A stretch of DNA of 64,000 nucleotides from Clostridiales bacterium (lineage in GTDB: Bacteria > Bacillota > Clostridia > Oscillospirales > Acutalibacteraceae), in the NCBI GenBank assembly GCA_019415945.1, contig DXYF01000028.1, positions 1-64,000 on the forward strand, given 5' to 3'. The translations under genes and the position numbers were made by a program. Below the pieces are notes generated by a model, which ran no database searches, had not been told where the DNA came from, and worked only from the letters and a program-made list of their open reading frames with translations. Numbering within the stretch: the stretch's first letter is position 1; each line of letters begins with the position of its first letter. Of this stretch, positions 10,197 to 19,537 are shown in pieces.

Positions 10197-11228
10197 ATGG
10201 ACTTAACTGAAATTATATTTGATTTGTGCAGCGTTTCCGGTGTTTCGGGCAATGAAGAGCCCGCCGTGAATGCTGCAAAGGCGTATCTTGAGAAATATTG
10301 CGATGTTTGCGTTGATAAAAACGGAAATTTGATTGCTTGTCTTGGAAATAAGAATGCCGAAAAGACAATACTTCTCGACGCTCATATTGACAGAATCGGA
10401 ATGATTGTAACATCTATTGACAAAAACGGTTTTGTAAAGGCAGATAAATGCGGCGGGATTGACGCCCGTACCCTGCAGGACAGCCGCATAGTACTGCAAA
10501 AAAATCCCGAAATTGTCGGCACGGTTTGCTGTATGCCTCCTCATCTGTCGGACGGCAAAGAAGGTAGTGCAGTTTTGCTTGACAAAACATATATCGACTT
10601 TGCCATGCCTGAGGAAGAAGTAAAAAAGCATATTAAAATCGGTGATGTTCTCACATTTGACACAAAACCGCAAATGCTGCTCAACAAAAGAATTGCCGCA
10701 CCTGCACTTGATAACAGATGCAGTGCGGCAGCCCTGATAAAAACAGCACAGCTTTTAAGCGATGAAAATAACCTCGGTTATAAGGTCGTTATTATGCTCA
10801 GCGTTCAGGAGGAAACCTTTGGCAGGGGGGCAAAAACAGGTGCCTTTGGGATAGATGCAGACGAGGCAATAGCGATTGATGTCAGTTTTGCTTCTCAGCC
10901 TGATGTAACGGGGGAGTACTCCAAAATTGAGCTGTCAGGCGGACCCATGATTTGCATTTCGCCGATATTAAGCAGGGCAATGTCAAATAAACTCACGGAT
11001 ATAGCAAAATCAAAAGAAATTCCGTATCAGTTTGAAGTTATCGGAGGAACAACAGGCACAAATGCCGACAGCATCACCGTAACAAAAGGCGGCATAAAAA
11101 CGGCTGTCGTTTCCATACCGCAGAGATATATGCACACCCCGTATGAAGTGGTTTCGCTTGACGATGTTGAAAACACGGCAAGGCTTATCTGCGAGTATAT
11201 AAAATGCGGAGGTGCTTTTAATGCTTGA
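10197..11228 (+). CDS. M42-family metallo-aminopeptidase (first copy)
   Basis: This 343-residue product belongs to the M42 glutamyl aminopeptidase/endoglucanase-M family, which trims peptides in the cytoplasm. Metal ligands and catalytic residues can be placed in LDAHIDRIGM, ALDNRCSAAAL, SVQEETFGRGA and the C-terminal MHTPYE. It overlaps the next gene, a second M42 member, by 8 bases. The two are clearly diverged, which suggests an old tandem duplication or two subunits of one mixed oligomer. The substrate is unknown. Confidence 0.88.
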   Translation: MDLTEIIFDLCSVSGVSGNEEPAVNAAKAYLEKYCDVCVDKNGNLIACLGNKNAEKTILLDAHIDRIGMIVTSIDKNGFVKADKCGGIDARTLQDSRIVLQKNPEIVGTVCCMPPHLSDGKEGSAVLLDKTYIDFAMPEEEVKKHIKIGDVLTFDTKPQMLLNKRIAAPALDNRCSAAALIKTAQLLSDENNLGYKVVIMLSVQEETFGRGAKTGAFGIDADEAIAIDVSFASQPDVTGEYSKIELSGGPMICISPILSRAMSNKLTDIAKSKEIPYQFEVIGGTTGTNADSITVTKGGIKTAVVSIPQRYMHTPYEVVSLDDVENTARLICEYIKCGGAFNA

Positions 11229-12276
11229 TTTAAAACTGCTTGAAAAGCTTTGTATGTGCGGCGGTATTTCGGGTGATGAAGATGAAGTAAGAGAACTGAT
11301 TATAAACGAAATAAAGCCGTATGCCGACGATATACAGGTTGACAGCCTCGGAAACCTTTTTGTGAAGAAAAAGGGCAAAAACAGGGCAATTTCAAAACTT
11401 ATGCTTTCTGCCCATATGGATGAGGTAGGTCTTATCGTCACCGACATAACAATGGACGGATATTTAAAGTTTGATGAAGTGGGCGGAATAGACAGGAGGA
11501 TTCTGCCCGGCAAAAGAGTGCTTGTAGGCAAAAATAAGCTTCACGGAATAATCGGAATAAAGCCTATACACCTTTGCAGGGGAGATGATAAATCAACAAT
11601 CCCCGAAATGACCGATATGTATATAGATATCGGTGCAAACAGCAGACAGGACGCACTAAGCGTTACGGGTTACGGCGACAGCATTACATTTGTTTCTGAT
11701 TTTTCTCATAATCATGATACAATAACTGCAAAAGCTCTCGACGACCGATTCGGCTGTCTTGTGCTTATTGAACTTATAAAGAGCGAGCTTGAATATGATA
11801 TGGAATTTGTATTTGCCGTGCAGGAAGAAGTAGGACTCAGAGGTGCAAAAACAGCGGCTTATACGGTTGACCCCGAGTTTGCACTTGTAATAGAAACTAC
11901 AACCGCCGCGGATATTCCCGAAGTGGACGAGCACAGACAGGTTTGCAATCTGTCGGGCGGTGCGGTAATTTCCTTTATGGACAGGCGGACAATTTACGAT
12001 AAGGATATGATTGACCTTGCTTTTGCCTGCGGAGAGGAACAAGGCGTCAATGTTCAGTATAAGCGTGCGGTTGCAGGAGGAAACGACGCGGGAGTTATTC
12101 ACTCAAGCAGAGGAGGAGTGAGAACTCTTGCAATTTCACTGCCGTGCAGATACCTACATTCTCCGAGCTCTGTTGTAAACAGGCAGGACTGCGAGGATAT
12201 GCTCATGCTTGTTAAAACGGTGTCACAAAAGATAGCGGGCGGAATTTTGAGTGAAAAGGGGAATTGCGTTAAATGA
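11221..12276 (+). CDS. M42-family metallo-aminopeptidase (second copy)
   Basis: This is the second M42 peptidase of the pair, 351 residues. Metal-site motifs are SAHMDEVGLI, ALDDRFGCLVL, AVQEEVGLRGAKT and LHSPSSVV. ATG 11221 follows GGAGG at 11208-11212; the upstream GTG at 11212 lies inside that ribosome-binding site and is rejected. The start overlaps the end of the first copy, and its own TGA overlaps the ATG of the following GNAT gene, so translation is probably coupled through all three. Confidence 0.9.
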   Translation: MLDLKLLEKLCMCGGISGDEDEVRELIINEIKPYADDIQVDSLGNLFVKKKGKNRAISKLMLSAHMDEVGLIVTDITMDGYLKFDEVGGIDRRILPGKRVLVGKNKLHGIIGIKPIHLCRGDDKSTIPEMTDMYIDIGANSRQDALSVTGYGDSITFVSDFSHNHDTITAKALDDRFGCLVLIELIKSELEYDMEFVFAVQEEVGLRGAKTAAYTVDPEFALVIETTTAADIPEVDEHRQVCNLSGGAVISFMDRRTIYDKDMIDLAFACGEEQGVNVQYKRAVAGGNDAGVIHSSRGGVRTLAISLPCRYLHSPSSVVNRQDCEDMLMLVKTVSQKIAGGILSEKGNCVK

Positions 12277-13049
12277 TAATTTCTGCAAATGAAGTTAATG
12301 ATTTTAAGTCGTCTGTCGGTAAAATATCCGATAATGACCCTTTTGCGTGCAGAATAATTTCGCTTTACAACAGCTACCCTCCTGAGCTTGCATTTGTGGA
12401 TTACTGGATAATATCGGACGAGGACGGTAAATGCACAGGTGCAGCTGCCCGCAGCGGGACAAACTTTGTTTTGTTTCTCACCGATGGCAGCGATTTGGAG
12501 GAGATTTCTTCCTTTATGAGGGTTGCAGGTGCTTCAAGTATTTTGTGCAGCGGCAAGTACAATCTTGACTTATTCGGTTACAAAAAAACTACGGGTGCAG
12601 TGCTTGTAAGAAATACCCCGTTTGAGTTTGACGGTGACGGTCTGAATATAGTTGAGCCCGACATAAAAGACGCTTACGACCTTATTGTGCGGTGTGCCGA
12701 CGATAATTTTAAGCCTCCGCTTTTTGAGGACTTTTATGTTGACATAAACCATAAGCTTCGCCACAAAACGATGAGAATATACGGAATCAGCGATAACGGT
12801 ACTCTTGTTGCGGTGGCGATGACTGTTGCCGAAAGCGGCGACGGAGCGGTGCTCGGAGCAGTGTCGTGCGACCCCGATTACAGAAAACGGGGATATGGCT
12901 CAAGCATTGTAAAGTACATATCTAACAGACTTATTGCGGAAAACAAGGCGGTTTTTTTGCACAGGGCAAAAAACGCAAATGTTTCGTTTTATGATAATCT
13001 CGGCTTTAAACAGTCGGACGAATGGTGCGAATACTTTTTTGAAAGGTGA
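12273..13049 (+). CDS. GNAT-family N-acetyltransferase
   Basis: A 258-residue protein whose C-terminal half is a GNAT fold. The acetyl-CoA-binding loop reads PDYRKRGYGSSIVKYI (about residues 201-216), followed by LHRAKNANVSFYDNLGFK, the usual last strand and helix. The N-terminal 120 residues are not recognised. The start codon overlaps the preceding stop (ATGA). The substrate cannot be told from the sequence. Confidence 0.82.
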   Translation: MIISANEVNDFKSSVGKISDNDPFACRIISLYNSYPPELAFVDYWIISDEDGKCTGAAARSGTNFVLFLTDGSDLEEISSFMRVAGASSILCSGKYNLDLFGYKKTTGAVLVRNTPFEFDGDGLNIVEPDIKDAYDLIVRCADDNFKPPLFEDFYVDINHKLRHKTMRIYGISDNGTLVAVAMTVAESGDGAVLGAVSCDPDYRKRGYGSSIVKYISNRLIAENKAVFLHRAKNANVSFYDNLGFKQSDEWCEYFFER

Positions 13050-13053
13050 TATT

Positions 13054-14319
13054 TTGAGTTTTTTTGATATAGATAAAAAAATTTTGGATGCGTCTGAAAA
13101 GGCGATGGAATTGTGCAGAGAGAAGCTTGCTGAAATTGACGATATTCAGGAATACAATCAGCAAAAAATGATTAAGGCGTTTCAACAAGCTTCGGTAAGA
13201 GAAAGTTATTTCAGCGGTTCGACAGGCTACGGTTATGATGACGCAGGAAGAGATGCACTTGACCGTGTTTACGCGTATGTTTTTGACGCAGAAGACGCCC
13301 TTGTAAGGCATAATTTTGTAAGCGGTACGCACGCACTTACCGTCGCACTCTTCGGAATGTTAAGACCTGGAGATACAATGCTCTCAGTAACGGGAATGCC
13401 GTATGATACAATACGCAGTGCAATCGGTATTGAGGGCGATTATCCCGGTTCTCTTAAGGATTTTAACATTGAGTTTAAGATGACCGAGCTTAAATCGGAC
13501 GGCACTGTTGATTATGAGGCTATAGAAAAATCAATAAGTGAAGAAAAGCCGAAAATGGTTTACATACAGCGTTCAAGAGGATACAGCCTCAGACCATCGC
13601 TTACCTACAGAGAAATCAAAAAGATCTGCTACACAAGCAAAAGGGTTTCGCCCAAGTCAATAATTATGCTTGACAACTGCTACGGCGAGTTTGTTGAGAA
13701 GGTTGAGCCTTTATCGGTCGGTGTAGATATTATGGCAGGTTCTCTCATAAAAAACCCCGGAGGCGGAATTGCACCTACAGGCGGCTATATAGCAGGCAAA
13801 AAAGAGCTTGTTGAAATGTGTGCCTACAGGCTGACAACTCCCGGAACGGGAAAGGAGATAGGTGCAACCCTCAATGCAAGCAGAGAGCTGTTTATGGGGG
13901 CGTATCATGCTCCCCATGTGACAGGCGAGGCACTCAAGACGGCGGTTTTTGCGTCTGCTCTTTTTGAAATTCTCGGCTATGATACAACGCCCAAATATAA
14001 TGAGAGCAGGGGAGATATAATCCAGCTCATTAAACTCGGAAACGAAGAGGGACTAATCAGCTTTTGTCAGGGTATTCAAAGCGGTTCGGCAGTTGACAGC
14101 TTTGTCAAACCGTATCCGTCTGATATGCCCGGATATGAAAGCAAGGTGATTATGGCGGCAGGTGCGTTTACACTCGGCTCATCAATCGAGCTGTCGGCTG
14201 ACGCTCCGCTCAGAGAGCCATACGCTGTTTGGATGCAGGGCGGACTCAACTTCCACGGCGGAAAACTCGGCGTAATGCTTGCCGCAAACAAAATTTTAAA
14301 GGATAAAGAACAGTCATAA
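13054..14319 (+). CDS. Methionine gamma-lyase-like PLP enzyme (aluminium-resistance family)
   Basis: A 421-residue fold-type I PLP enzyme of the family annotated as methionine gamma-lyase-like or aluminium resistance protein (COG4100). Visible features are the glycine-rich stretch YFSGSTGYGYDDAGRDALD, MLDNCYGEF with the PLP-contacting aspartate, and the lysine site GSLIKNPGGGIAPTGGYI. TTG 13054 follows AAAGGTGAT with good spacing and sits 5 bases past the GNAT stop. A longer reading from 12934 would lie within the GNAT gene. The exact substrate is uncertain. Confidence 0.85.
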   Translation: MSFFDIDKKILDASEKAMELCREKLAEIDDIQEYNQQKMIKAFQQASVRESYFSGSTGYGYDDAGRDALDRVYAYVFDAEDALVRHNFVSGTHALTVALFGMLRPGDTMLSVTGMPYDTIRSAIGIEGDYPGSLKDFNIEFKMTELKSDGTVDYEAIEKSISEEKPKMVYIQRSRGYSLRPSLTYREIKKICYTSKRVSPKSIIMLDNCYGEFVEKVEPLSVGVDIMAGSLIKNPGGGIAPTGGYIAGKKELVEMCAYRLTTPGTGKEIGATLNASRELFMGAYHAPHVTGEALKTAVFASALFEILGYDTTPKYNESRGDIIQLIKLGNEEGLISFCQGIQSGSAVDSFVKPYPSDMPGYESKVIMAAGAFTLGSSIELSADAPLREPYAVWMQGGLNFHGGKLGVMLAANKILKDKEQS

Positions 14320-14346
14320 TAAATCGTATTAAAAATAGGTGAGAGT

Positions 14347-15741
14347 ATGAAAATTAAATTTACAAGCGTTGCTCTTTCGATTTTACTCTTATTCTGTTTT
14401 GTGTTTTCTGCTAATGCGGCGGAAAATACAAATTCAAATCCCGAATTTATACGGGGAGTTGATATTTCCTCGTATATTTCTCTTAAAAACAGCGGAGTAA
14501 GTTTTCGCGACTACGAGGGAAATATTCTTGATGACGACGGCTTTTTTGATTTTCTTAAAAACTGCTCAATAAATTATATTCGTATTAGAATTTGGAACGA
14601 TCCGTATGATGAAAACGGCAACGGATACGGCGGAGGAAACTGCGACATAGATAATGCCTGCAAAATCGGAAAGCTTGCTTCAAAGCACGGCATTAAAATT
14701 TTGGCTGATTTTCATTTGTCGGATTTTTGGGCTGACCCGTCCAAACAGCAAGTCCCCAAGGCGTGGGAAAACTTTTCTTTGGCTCAAAAGCAGTATGCAG
14801 TTTATGAGTATATATATTCAAGCCTTAATACGCTCAAAAATAACGGTGTAAATGTCGGAATGGTTCAGGTCGGCAACGAGATAAACAACGGAATGTGCGG
14901 TGAAACGGATTATTCCAATGTCTGTGTGCTCCTTAAAAGCGGATTTGACGCAGTAAATGCCGTTGACAGCAAAATATTAAGAGCGGTTCATTATACGGAT
15001 CCTCAAAAAAATCATTTTGATTGGTTTGCCGAGACACTCAAAGAAAATAATGTTGAGTACGATGTTTTTTCAACTTCCTATTATTCCTACTGGCACGGCT
15101 CAACCGAGAATTTAACGGCTGAGTTGAAAGAAATTGCTGACAAATACGATAAATATGTTATGTGTGCTGAAACCGCATATCCTTTTACATCCGAAGACAG
15201 CGATTTTTCGTCTAATACCGTAATCGGCAATGAAAGTGACTTAAAATATCCTGTAAACGCCTATGGACAGGCAAAAGCCTTAGAGGATGTGTTTAATGCC
15301 GTAAAATCGACAGGCAGCAAGGGAATAGGCGTGTTTTATTGGGAACCTGCGTGGATTACCGTCGGCACAAATTCATATCAGCAAAACTATGAACTGTGGG
15401 AAAAATACGGCTCAGGCTGGGCGTCAAGTTTTTCGGGAGAGTACAGTGAGGACGGTGCCAAATGGCACGGCGGTTCTTCGTGGGACAATCAGGCTTTGTT
15501 TGATAAAAACGGAAATCCCCTTGAATCGCTGAAAGTTTTTTCAAAATTTGCGGACACTTCTTTAAAAGGAGATGTAAATTTTGACGGTATTCTCAATATA
15601 AAAGATGCCACAGAAATTCAAAAGGCAGCTGCCCAAATAATATATCTTACTGATGAACAGATAAAAATTGCGGATTTTAACGATGACGGACTCGTATCCG
15701 TAATTGATGCAACGCTTGTTCAAAAGGAAATTGTGCAGTGA
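14347..15741 (+). CDS. Secreted GH53 endo-beta-1,4-galactanase with C-terminal type I dockerin
   Basis: This enzyme cleaves beta-1,4-galactan side chains of pectin outside the cell. The 464-residue precursor has a signal peptide ending near residue 26 (FVFSANA). The GH53 acid/base glutamate is in QVGNEINNG (about E178) and the nucleophile in CAETAYPF (about E275). Residues 407-464 form a type I dockerin of two calcium-binding repeats (GDVNFDGILNIKDATEIQK and ADFNDDGLVSVIDATLVQK), so the enzyme probably docks on a cohesin scaffold. It follows the PLP-enzyme gene by 27 bases and ends in a hairpin. Confidence 0.92.
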   Translation: MKIKFTSVALSILLLFCFVFSANAAENTNSNPEFIRGVDISSYISLKNSGVSFRDYEGNILDDDGFFDFLKNCSINYIRIRIWNDPYDENGNGYGGGNCDIDNACKIGKLASKHGIKILADFHLSDFWADPSKQQVPKAWENFSLAQKQYAVYEYIYSSLNTLKNNGVNVGMVQVGNEINNGMCGETDYSNVCVLLKSGFDAVNAVDSKILRAVHYTDPQKNHFDWFAETLKENNVEYDVFSTSYYSYWHGSTENLTAELKEIADKYDKYVMCAETAYPFTSEDSDFSSNTVIGNESDLKYPVNAYGQAKALEDVFNAVKSTGSKGIGVFYWEPAWITVGTNSYQQNYELWEKYGSGWASSFSGEYSEDGAKWHGGSSWDNQALFDKNGNPLESLKVFSKFADTSLKGDVNFDGILNIKDATEIQKAAAQIIYLTDEQIKIADFNDDGLVSVIDATLVQKEIVQ

Positions 15742-15760
15742 ATAAAATTTTATACATAAA

Positions 15761-15800
15761 TAAACGCTTGGCAATATACCAAGCGTTTATTGTTGCCCTT
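15761..15800 (+). terminator. Terminator after the GH53 gene
   Basis: An 11-bp perfect stem (15761-15771 with 15779-15789, TAAACGCTTGG) is followed by a short T-rich tail. The 160 bases to the pnp terminator hold no clear gene. Confidence 0.75.
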
Positions 15801-15956
15801 ATGATGCAAAACCGAACTGTACCAAATATTTGCGAACAGTATAAAAGCTTTATGCGGATATTCTATTATCAAATATCATCGAAAGCCGGCTTAAAACTGC
15901 ATCGCAGTTTCCGCATCTTTAATTTCATTATCTTTGTATCCGTCGGCAATTTCATT

Positions 15957-15995
15957 AAAAAGGTGCTTAATCAGATTTGACTAAGCACCTTTGTT
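15957..15995 (-). terminator. Terminator of rpsO-pnp
   Basis: A stem AAAGGTGCTTA (15959-15969) with TAAGCACCTTT (15982-15992). Read on the minus strand it is followed by TTTTAAT, just after the pnp stop. Confidence 0.85.
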
Positions 15996-16004
15996 TAATA
16001 TAAA

Positions 16005-18227
16005 TTATCTGCGATTTCCGTGATTATGTCCGCCTCTGCGGTCATTGCCGTGATTTCTTCTCGGACGGGAAGATTTTTCGCTGTCAACATCATTTTCCGG
16101 AGTAAGTCCGTCAACATCAATAAGCACCTGACGGCGTGAAAGATTAAGTCTGCCCTTATCGTCAATTTCCATAACCTTTACGCGGATAATATCTCCGACA
16201 TTTACTACATCGGTAACATTCTCTGTACGCTTAACATCGAGCTGAGAAATATGAACAAGACCTTCCTTGCCGGGAGCAATCTCAACAAATGCACCAAAGT
16301 CCATAATGCGTGTTACCTTGCCGAGGTACATAGCACCCGGCTCTGGATCAACTGCGATTGTGTTGATTATTTCGATAGCACGGTTACACTTGTCTGCGTC
16401 TAAGCCCGAAACAAATACCTGTCCGAACTCACCGTCTTCTTCTATGTCAACCTTAACATCACACTCAGCCTGAATTTCCTTGATTACCTTTCCGCTCTTG
16501 CCGATAACTTCGCTGATTTTGTCAGCAGGAATTGTAGTTGTAAACATCTTCGGAGCATACTTTGAAAGCTCTGCTCTCGGCTCTGCGATAGCCTTGAGCA
16601 TAACCTCGTCAAGAATAAACAAACGAGCCTTATGAGTCTTTTCAAGAGCTTCCTTTACCATTTCAGGTGTAAGACCGCTGATCTTGAGATCCATTTGAAT
16701 AGCTGTAATACCTGTATGAGTACCTGCAACCTTGAAGTCCATATCGCCGAAGAAATCTTCAAGACCCTGAATATCAACCATAGTCATCCAGCGGTCGCCT
16801 TCGGTAATAAGTCCGCAGGAAATACCTGCAACAGGTTCCTTAATCGGAACACCTGCGTCCATAAGTGCAAGTGTTGAGCCGCATATTGAACCCTGTGAAG
16901 TTGAACCGTTTGACGAGAGAACTTCGGAAACAAGTCTTAATGCATAGGGGAATTCCTCAACAGGCGGAATTACGGGAACAAGAGCACGCTCGGCAAGAGC
17001 ACCGTGACCGATTTCTCTTCTTCCGGGGCCGCGGCTCGGCTTTGTTTCTCCGACAGAATAGCTTGGGAAGTTATAATGGTGAATATATCTCTTTTCAGTT
17101 TCACCGTCTATACCGTCAAGAAGCTGCTTGTCCGATACGGGGCCGAGTGTAGCAATGGTAAGAACCTGCGTCTGACCTCTTGTAAACATACCTGAACCGT
17201 GAACTCTCGGAATAACTGCTACTTCGGAAGCGAGCGGACGAATATCGTCCATGCCTCTGCCGTCAACACGCTTTTGTTCATCAAGCAGCCAGCGGCGAAC
17301 GATGAATTTCTGTGTTTTGTAAAGACACTCGTCTATAAGTGCTTCGCTTTCCGGATATATTTCATCGAATTTCTCGTGAACAGCCTCATAAATCGGTTTG
17401 AGTCTTTCATCACGAACGGTCTTGTCGTCAGTGTCAAGAGCAGCCTTTACATCTTCCTCAGCAAAAGCCTTGATAGCTTCAAACATATCGTGATCGGGCT
17501 CAAGACTTACAAACTCAAACTTCGGTTTGCCGATTTCAGCCTTAATTTCTTCGATAAACTTAATAATCGGCTGGTTTGCCTCGTGACCTGCCATAATAGC
17601 ATTGTACATTTCTTCGTCTGAAACGCAGTCTGCACCTGCTTCAATCATAGCAATTCTTGAGCTTGTCGAAGCAACGGTTGTTGCCATTTTTGAAACTTTT
17701 CTCTGTTCCTCTGTCGGGTTGATGATAAATTCGCCGTCAATCATACCTACGGAACATCCTGAAATCGGTCCGTTCCACGGAACATCGGAAATTGAAATTG
17801 CTATTGACGCACCGATCATTGCAACAATTTCGGGCTGACAGTCGGGGTCAACGCTCATTACGGTACAAACGATTGAAACATCGTTTCTCATACTCTTGTC
17901 AAAAAGAGGTCTGATCGGGCGGTCGATAACACGGCTTGTCAGAATTGCCTTTTCGGACGGTCTGCCTTCTCTTTTGAGGTATGAACCGGGAATTTTGCCT
18001 ACGGAGTACATTTTTTCCTCATAATCAACCGAAAGAGGGAAGAAGTCAACTCCTTCTCTCGGTTTTGGAGAAGCCGTAACGGCAACATGAACAGTTGTAT
18101 CGCCGTAATGCACAAGGCACGCACCGTTTGCAAGCTGAGTCATTTTGCCGGTTTCAACCTTTAAAGTTCTGCCTGCAAACTCAGTTTCAAATACTCTGTA
18201 CTTGTCAAAAGTCATTAACTTATTCAT
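16005..18227 (-). CDS. pnp: Polyribonucleotide nucleotidyltransferase (PNPase)
   Basis: PNPase is the phosphorolytic 3'-5' exoribonuclease of the RNA degradosome. The 740-residue protein shows two RNase PH-like domains (about 12-145 and 310-540, with GERRYIHHYNFPSYSVGE-like core sequence), a KH domain (VIGKSGKVIKEI, about 555-615) and an S1 domain (LGKVTRIMDFGAFVEI, about 625-690). It ends in a basic Asn/Gly/His tail, a typical disordered RNA-binding end. ATG 18227 follows AAAGGA with 7-base spacing; a longer reading to 18299 lacks a site. The classic order rpsO-pnp is kept. Confidence 0.96.
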   Translation of the reverse strand: MNKLMTFDKYRVFETEFAGRTLKVETGKMTQLANGACLVHYGDTTVHVAVTASPKPREGVDFFPLSVDYEEKMYSVGKIPGSYLKREGRPSEKAILTSRVIDRPIRPLFDKSMRNDVSIVCTVMSVDPDCQPEIVAMIGASIAISISDVPWNGPISGCSVGMIDGEFIINPTEEQRKVSKMATTVASTSSRIAMIEAGADCVSDEEMYNAIMAGHEANQPIIKFIEEIKAEIGKPKFEFVSLEPDHDMFEAIKAFAEEDVKAALDTDDKTVRDERLKPIYEAVHEKFDEIYPESEALIDECLYKTQKFIVRRWLLDEQKRVDGRGMDDIRPLASEVAVIPRVHGSGMFTRGQTQVLTIATLGPVSDKQLLDGIDGETEKRYIHHYNFPSYSVGETKPSRGPGRREIGHGALAERALVPVIPPVEEFPYALRLVSEVLSSNGSTSQGSICGSTLALMDAGVPIKEPVAGISCGLITEGDRWMTMVDIQGLEDFFGDMDFKVAGTHTGITAIQMDLKISGLTPEMVKEALEKTHKARLFILDEVMLKAIAEPRAELSKYAPKMFTTTIPADKISEVIGKSGKVIKEIQAECDVKVDIEEDGEFGQVFVSGLDADKCNRAIEIINTIAVDPEPGAMYLGKVTRIMDFGAFVEIAPGKEGLVHISQLDVKRTENVTDVVNVGDIIRVKVMEIDDKGRLNLSRRQVLIDVDGLTPENDVDSEKSSRPRRNHGNDRRGGHNHGNRR

Positions 18228-18262
18228 CGTAAAATCCTTTCTGATCTTTAATTTGTATATAA

Positions 18263-18363
18263 GCGGGATTTTACGCCGATTTAGCAATAAAACCATCAAA
18301 CAAGAGATTTTACAAGCTTATTTAATCGTTTTACCGCTAAAAAACAGCAAATTAAAATCCCGC
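18263..18363 (-). promoter_or_regulatory. Structured rpsO-pnp intercistronic region
   Basis: An 11-bp perfect inverted repeat (18263-18273 and 18353-18363, GCGGGATTTTA) closes a loop of about 80 bases just upstream of pnp. Between it and rpsO lies a separate 9-bp hairpin (18378-18386 with 18391-18399) that has no U-run, so it is not a typical terminator. In Enterobacteria this intercistronic region is an RNase III and PNPase autoregulation site; a similar role here is inferred. Confidence 0.5.
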
Positions 18364-18412
18364 AATAAACCGAATTTAGGGCAAGCTTACGCTTGCCCTG
18401 TGTTTGCGAAAA

Positions 18413-18676
18413 TTACTTACGGATACCGAGTCTTGCAATGATTGAACGGTATCTCTCAATATCAACCTTTGTGAGGTAAGCGAGAAGACTTCTTCTCTGA
18501 CCAACCATCTTGAGAAGACCTCTTCTGCTGTGGTGATCTTTCTTATGAGTCTTGAGGTGCTCTGTAAGGTCATTGATTCTCTTTGTGAGAAGTGCAATCT
18601 GAACCTCAGGAGAACCTGTGTCGCCCTCGTGGGTAGCGTACTCAGCCATTATAGCCTGCTTTTCTTCTTTTAACAT
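18413..18676 (-). CDS. rpsO: 30S ribosomal protein S15
   Basis: S15 binds 16S rRNA in the platform of the small subunit. The 87-residue protein matches the family end to end, with GDTGSPEVQIALLTKRI, HLKTHKKDHHSRRGLL and the C-terminal YRSIIARLGIRK. ATG 18676 follows AAAGGTGG; an upstream in-frame methionine at 18694 lacks a site. It is the first gene of the rpsO-pnp operon. Confidence 0.97.
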   Translation of the reverse strand: MLKEEKQAIMAEYATHEGDTGSPEVQIALLTKRINDLTEHLKTHKKDHHSRRGLLKMVGQRRSLLAYLTKVDIERYRSIIARLGIRK

Positions 18677-18792
18677 TTTTATTCCACCTTTCAAAATTAT
18701 AAACCCAAGCCAAACGGCAATATCTCAGGGCAAGGCTGTGAAATTCCGCTTCGCGGCTTAATCCATGCTCCGTGATATGGGTCAACTGCTAT

Positions 18793-18821
18793 ATTTTATC
18801 ATACAATTATAAAAAAGTAAA
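18793..18821 (-). promoter_or_regulatory. Promoter of rpsO-pnp
   Basis: On the minus strand: TTTACT (18816-18821), 17 bp, TAAAAT (18793-18798). It leaves a leader of about 110 bases with a small CCGC-TTC-GCGG hairpin near 18750, where S15 autoregulation could act. Confidence 0.6.
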
Positions 18822-18830
18822 GGGTTTACA

Positions 18831-19217
18831 TTAAAAATCATTATTTTTTATCAGCTTTATTTCTCTTGTCTTTTTCATAAAATCCGACTTTTCTTCATCA
18901 GACAGAATACGGAAAATCCCCACAAGTTCCTTCTCTTCATCAGTAAGTGAATTAATTGGCATATATGAATCCGTAAGTTTAGGAGCAAAGTTACCGGAAC
19001 CTAAAATAGAATTAATATCCACTCCGTAGATAGCGGCAATTTTTTTCAAAATATCAAAGCTTGGTTCTGAAACGCCCGTTTCGTATTTTGTGTAGGTAGT
19101 GCGGTTGAGGTTGAGCAAATCGGCAATCTGCTGCTGCGTAAAGTTGCACAATTTTCTGTACTTGAGCAAATTCTTGCCAAATGATTGATCAACAGAACTG
19201 CATTTTCTTCTCGGCAT
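18831..19217 (-). CDS. XRE-family transcriptional regulator
   Basis: A 128-residue protein with an HTH_3/XRE DNA-binding domain at about residues 12-70 (LLKYRKLCNFTQQQIADLLN, then TTYTKYETGVSEPSFDIL) and a C-terminal charged tail of about 50 residues (EEKELVGIFRILSDEEK). It stands alone. Two GTAACA motifs lie in its upstream region on the minus strand (around 19260 and 19300), the same hexamer that is repeated upstream of the other XRE gene at 40.2 kb. Its target is unknown. Confidence 0.85.
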   Translation of the reverse strand: MPRRKCSSVDQSFGKNLLKYRKLCNFTQQQIADLLNLNRTTYTKYETGVSEPSFDILKKIAAIYGVDINSILGSGNFAPKLTDSYMPINSLTDEEKELVGIFRILSDEEKSDFMKKTREIKLIKNNDF

Positions 19218-19488
19218 ATTGTCACATCCAATAACATTTTTACATAGTTTTACACTTTGTTACATTATACAACTTTTTTATTTGCATATCTATAACTGTT
19301 ACAAATCGTCACGATATTTTTTGTTGCTCTTACAAATAATTAATCTAAATATAATATTTGTTTTTATAGACAAAATATAAGCTATAAATTTTTTATGAAT
19401 TTTATCAACTCTCTGATTTAAGTTTTTGTTCAGTATAGACTTTTGTACACTTGATTTTTAAAGGATTAAAAATATTGTGTAAAAGGTA

Positions 19489-19517
19489 TTGAAAATTTAA
19501 TTAATTTAGTGTATAAT
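19489..19517 (+). promoter_or_regulatory. Promoter of tRNA-Thr
   Basis: TTGAAA (19489-19494), 17 bp, TATAAT (19512-19517), 20 bases before the tRNA. The AT-rich stretch 19218-19488 before it shows no gene. Confidence 0.85.
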
Positions 19518-19537
19518 CAATAGGTAATTTTGGTTTT

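Noticed and set aside
10203..10673. A 156-codon minus-strand ORF
   Set aside because: Antisense shadow of the M42 peptidase gene.
15738..15980. An 80-codon plus-strand ORF
   Set aside because: It spans two terminators and has no ribosome-binding site.
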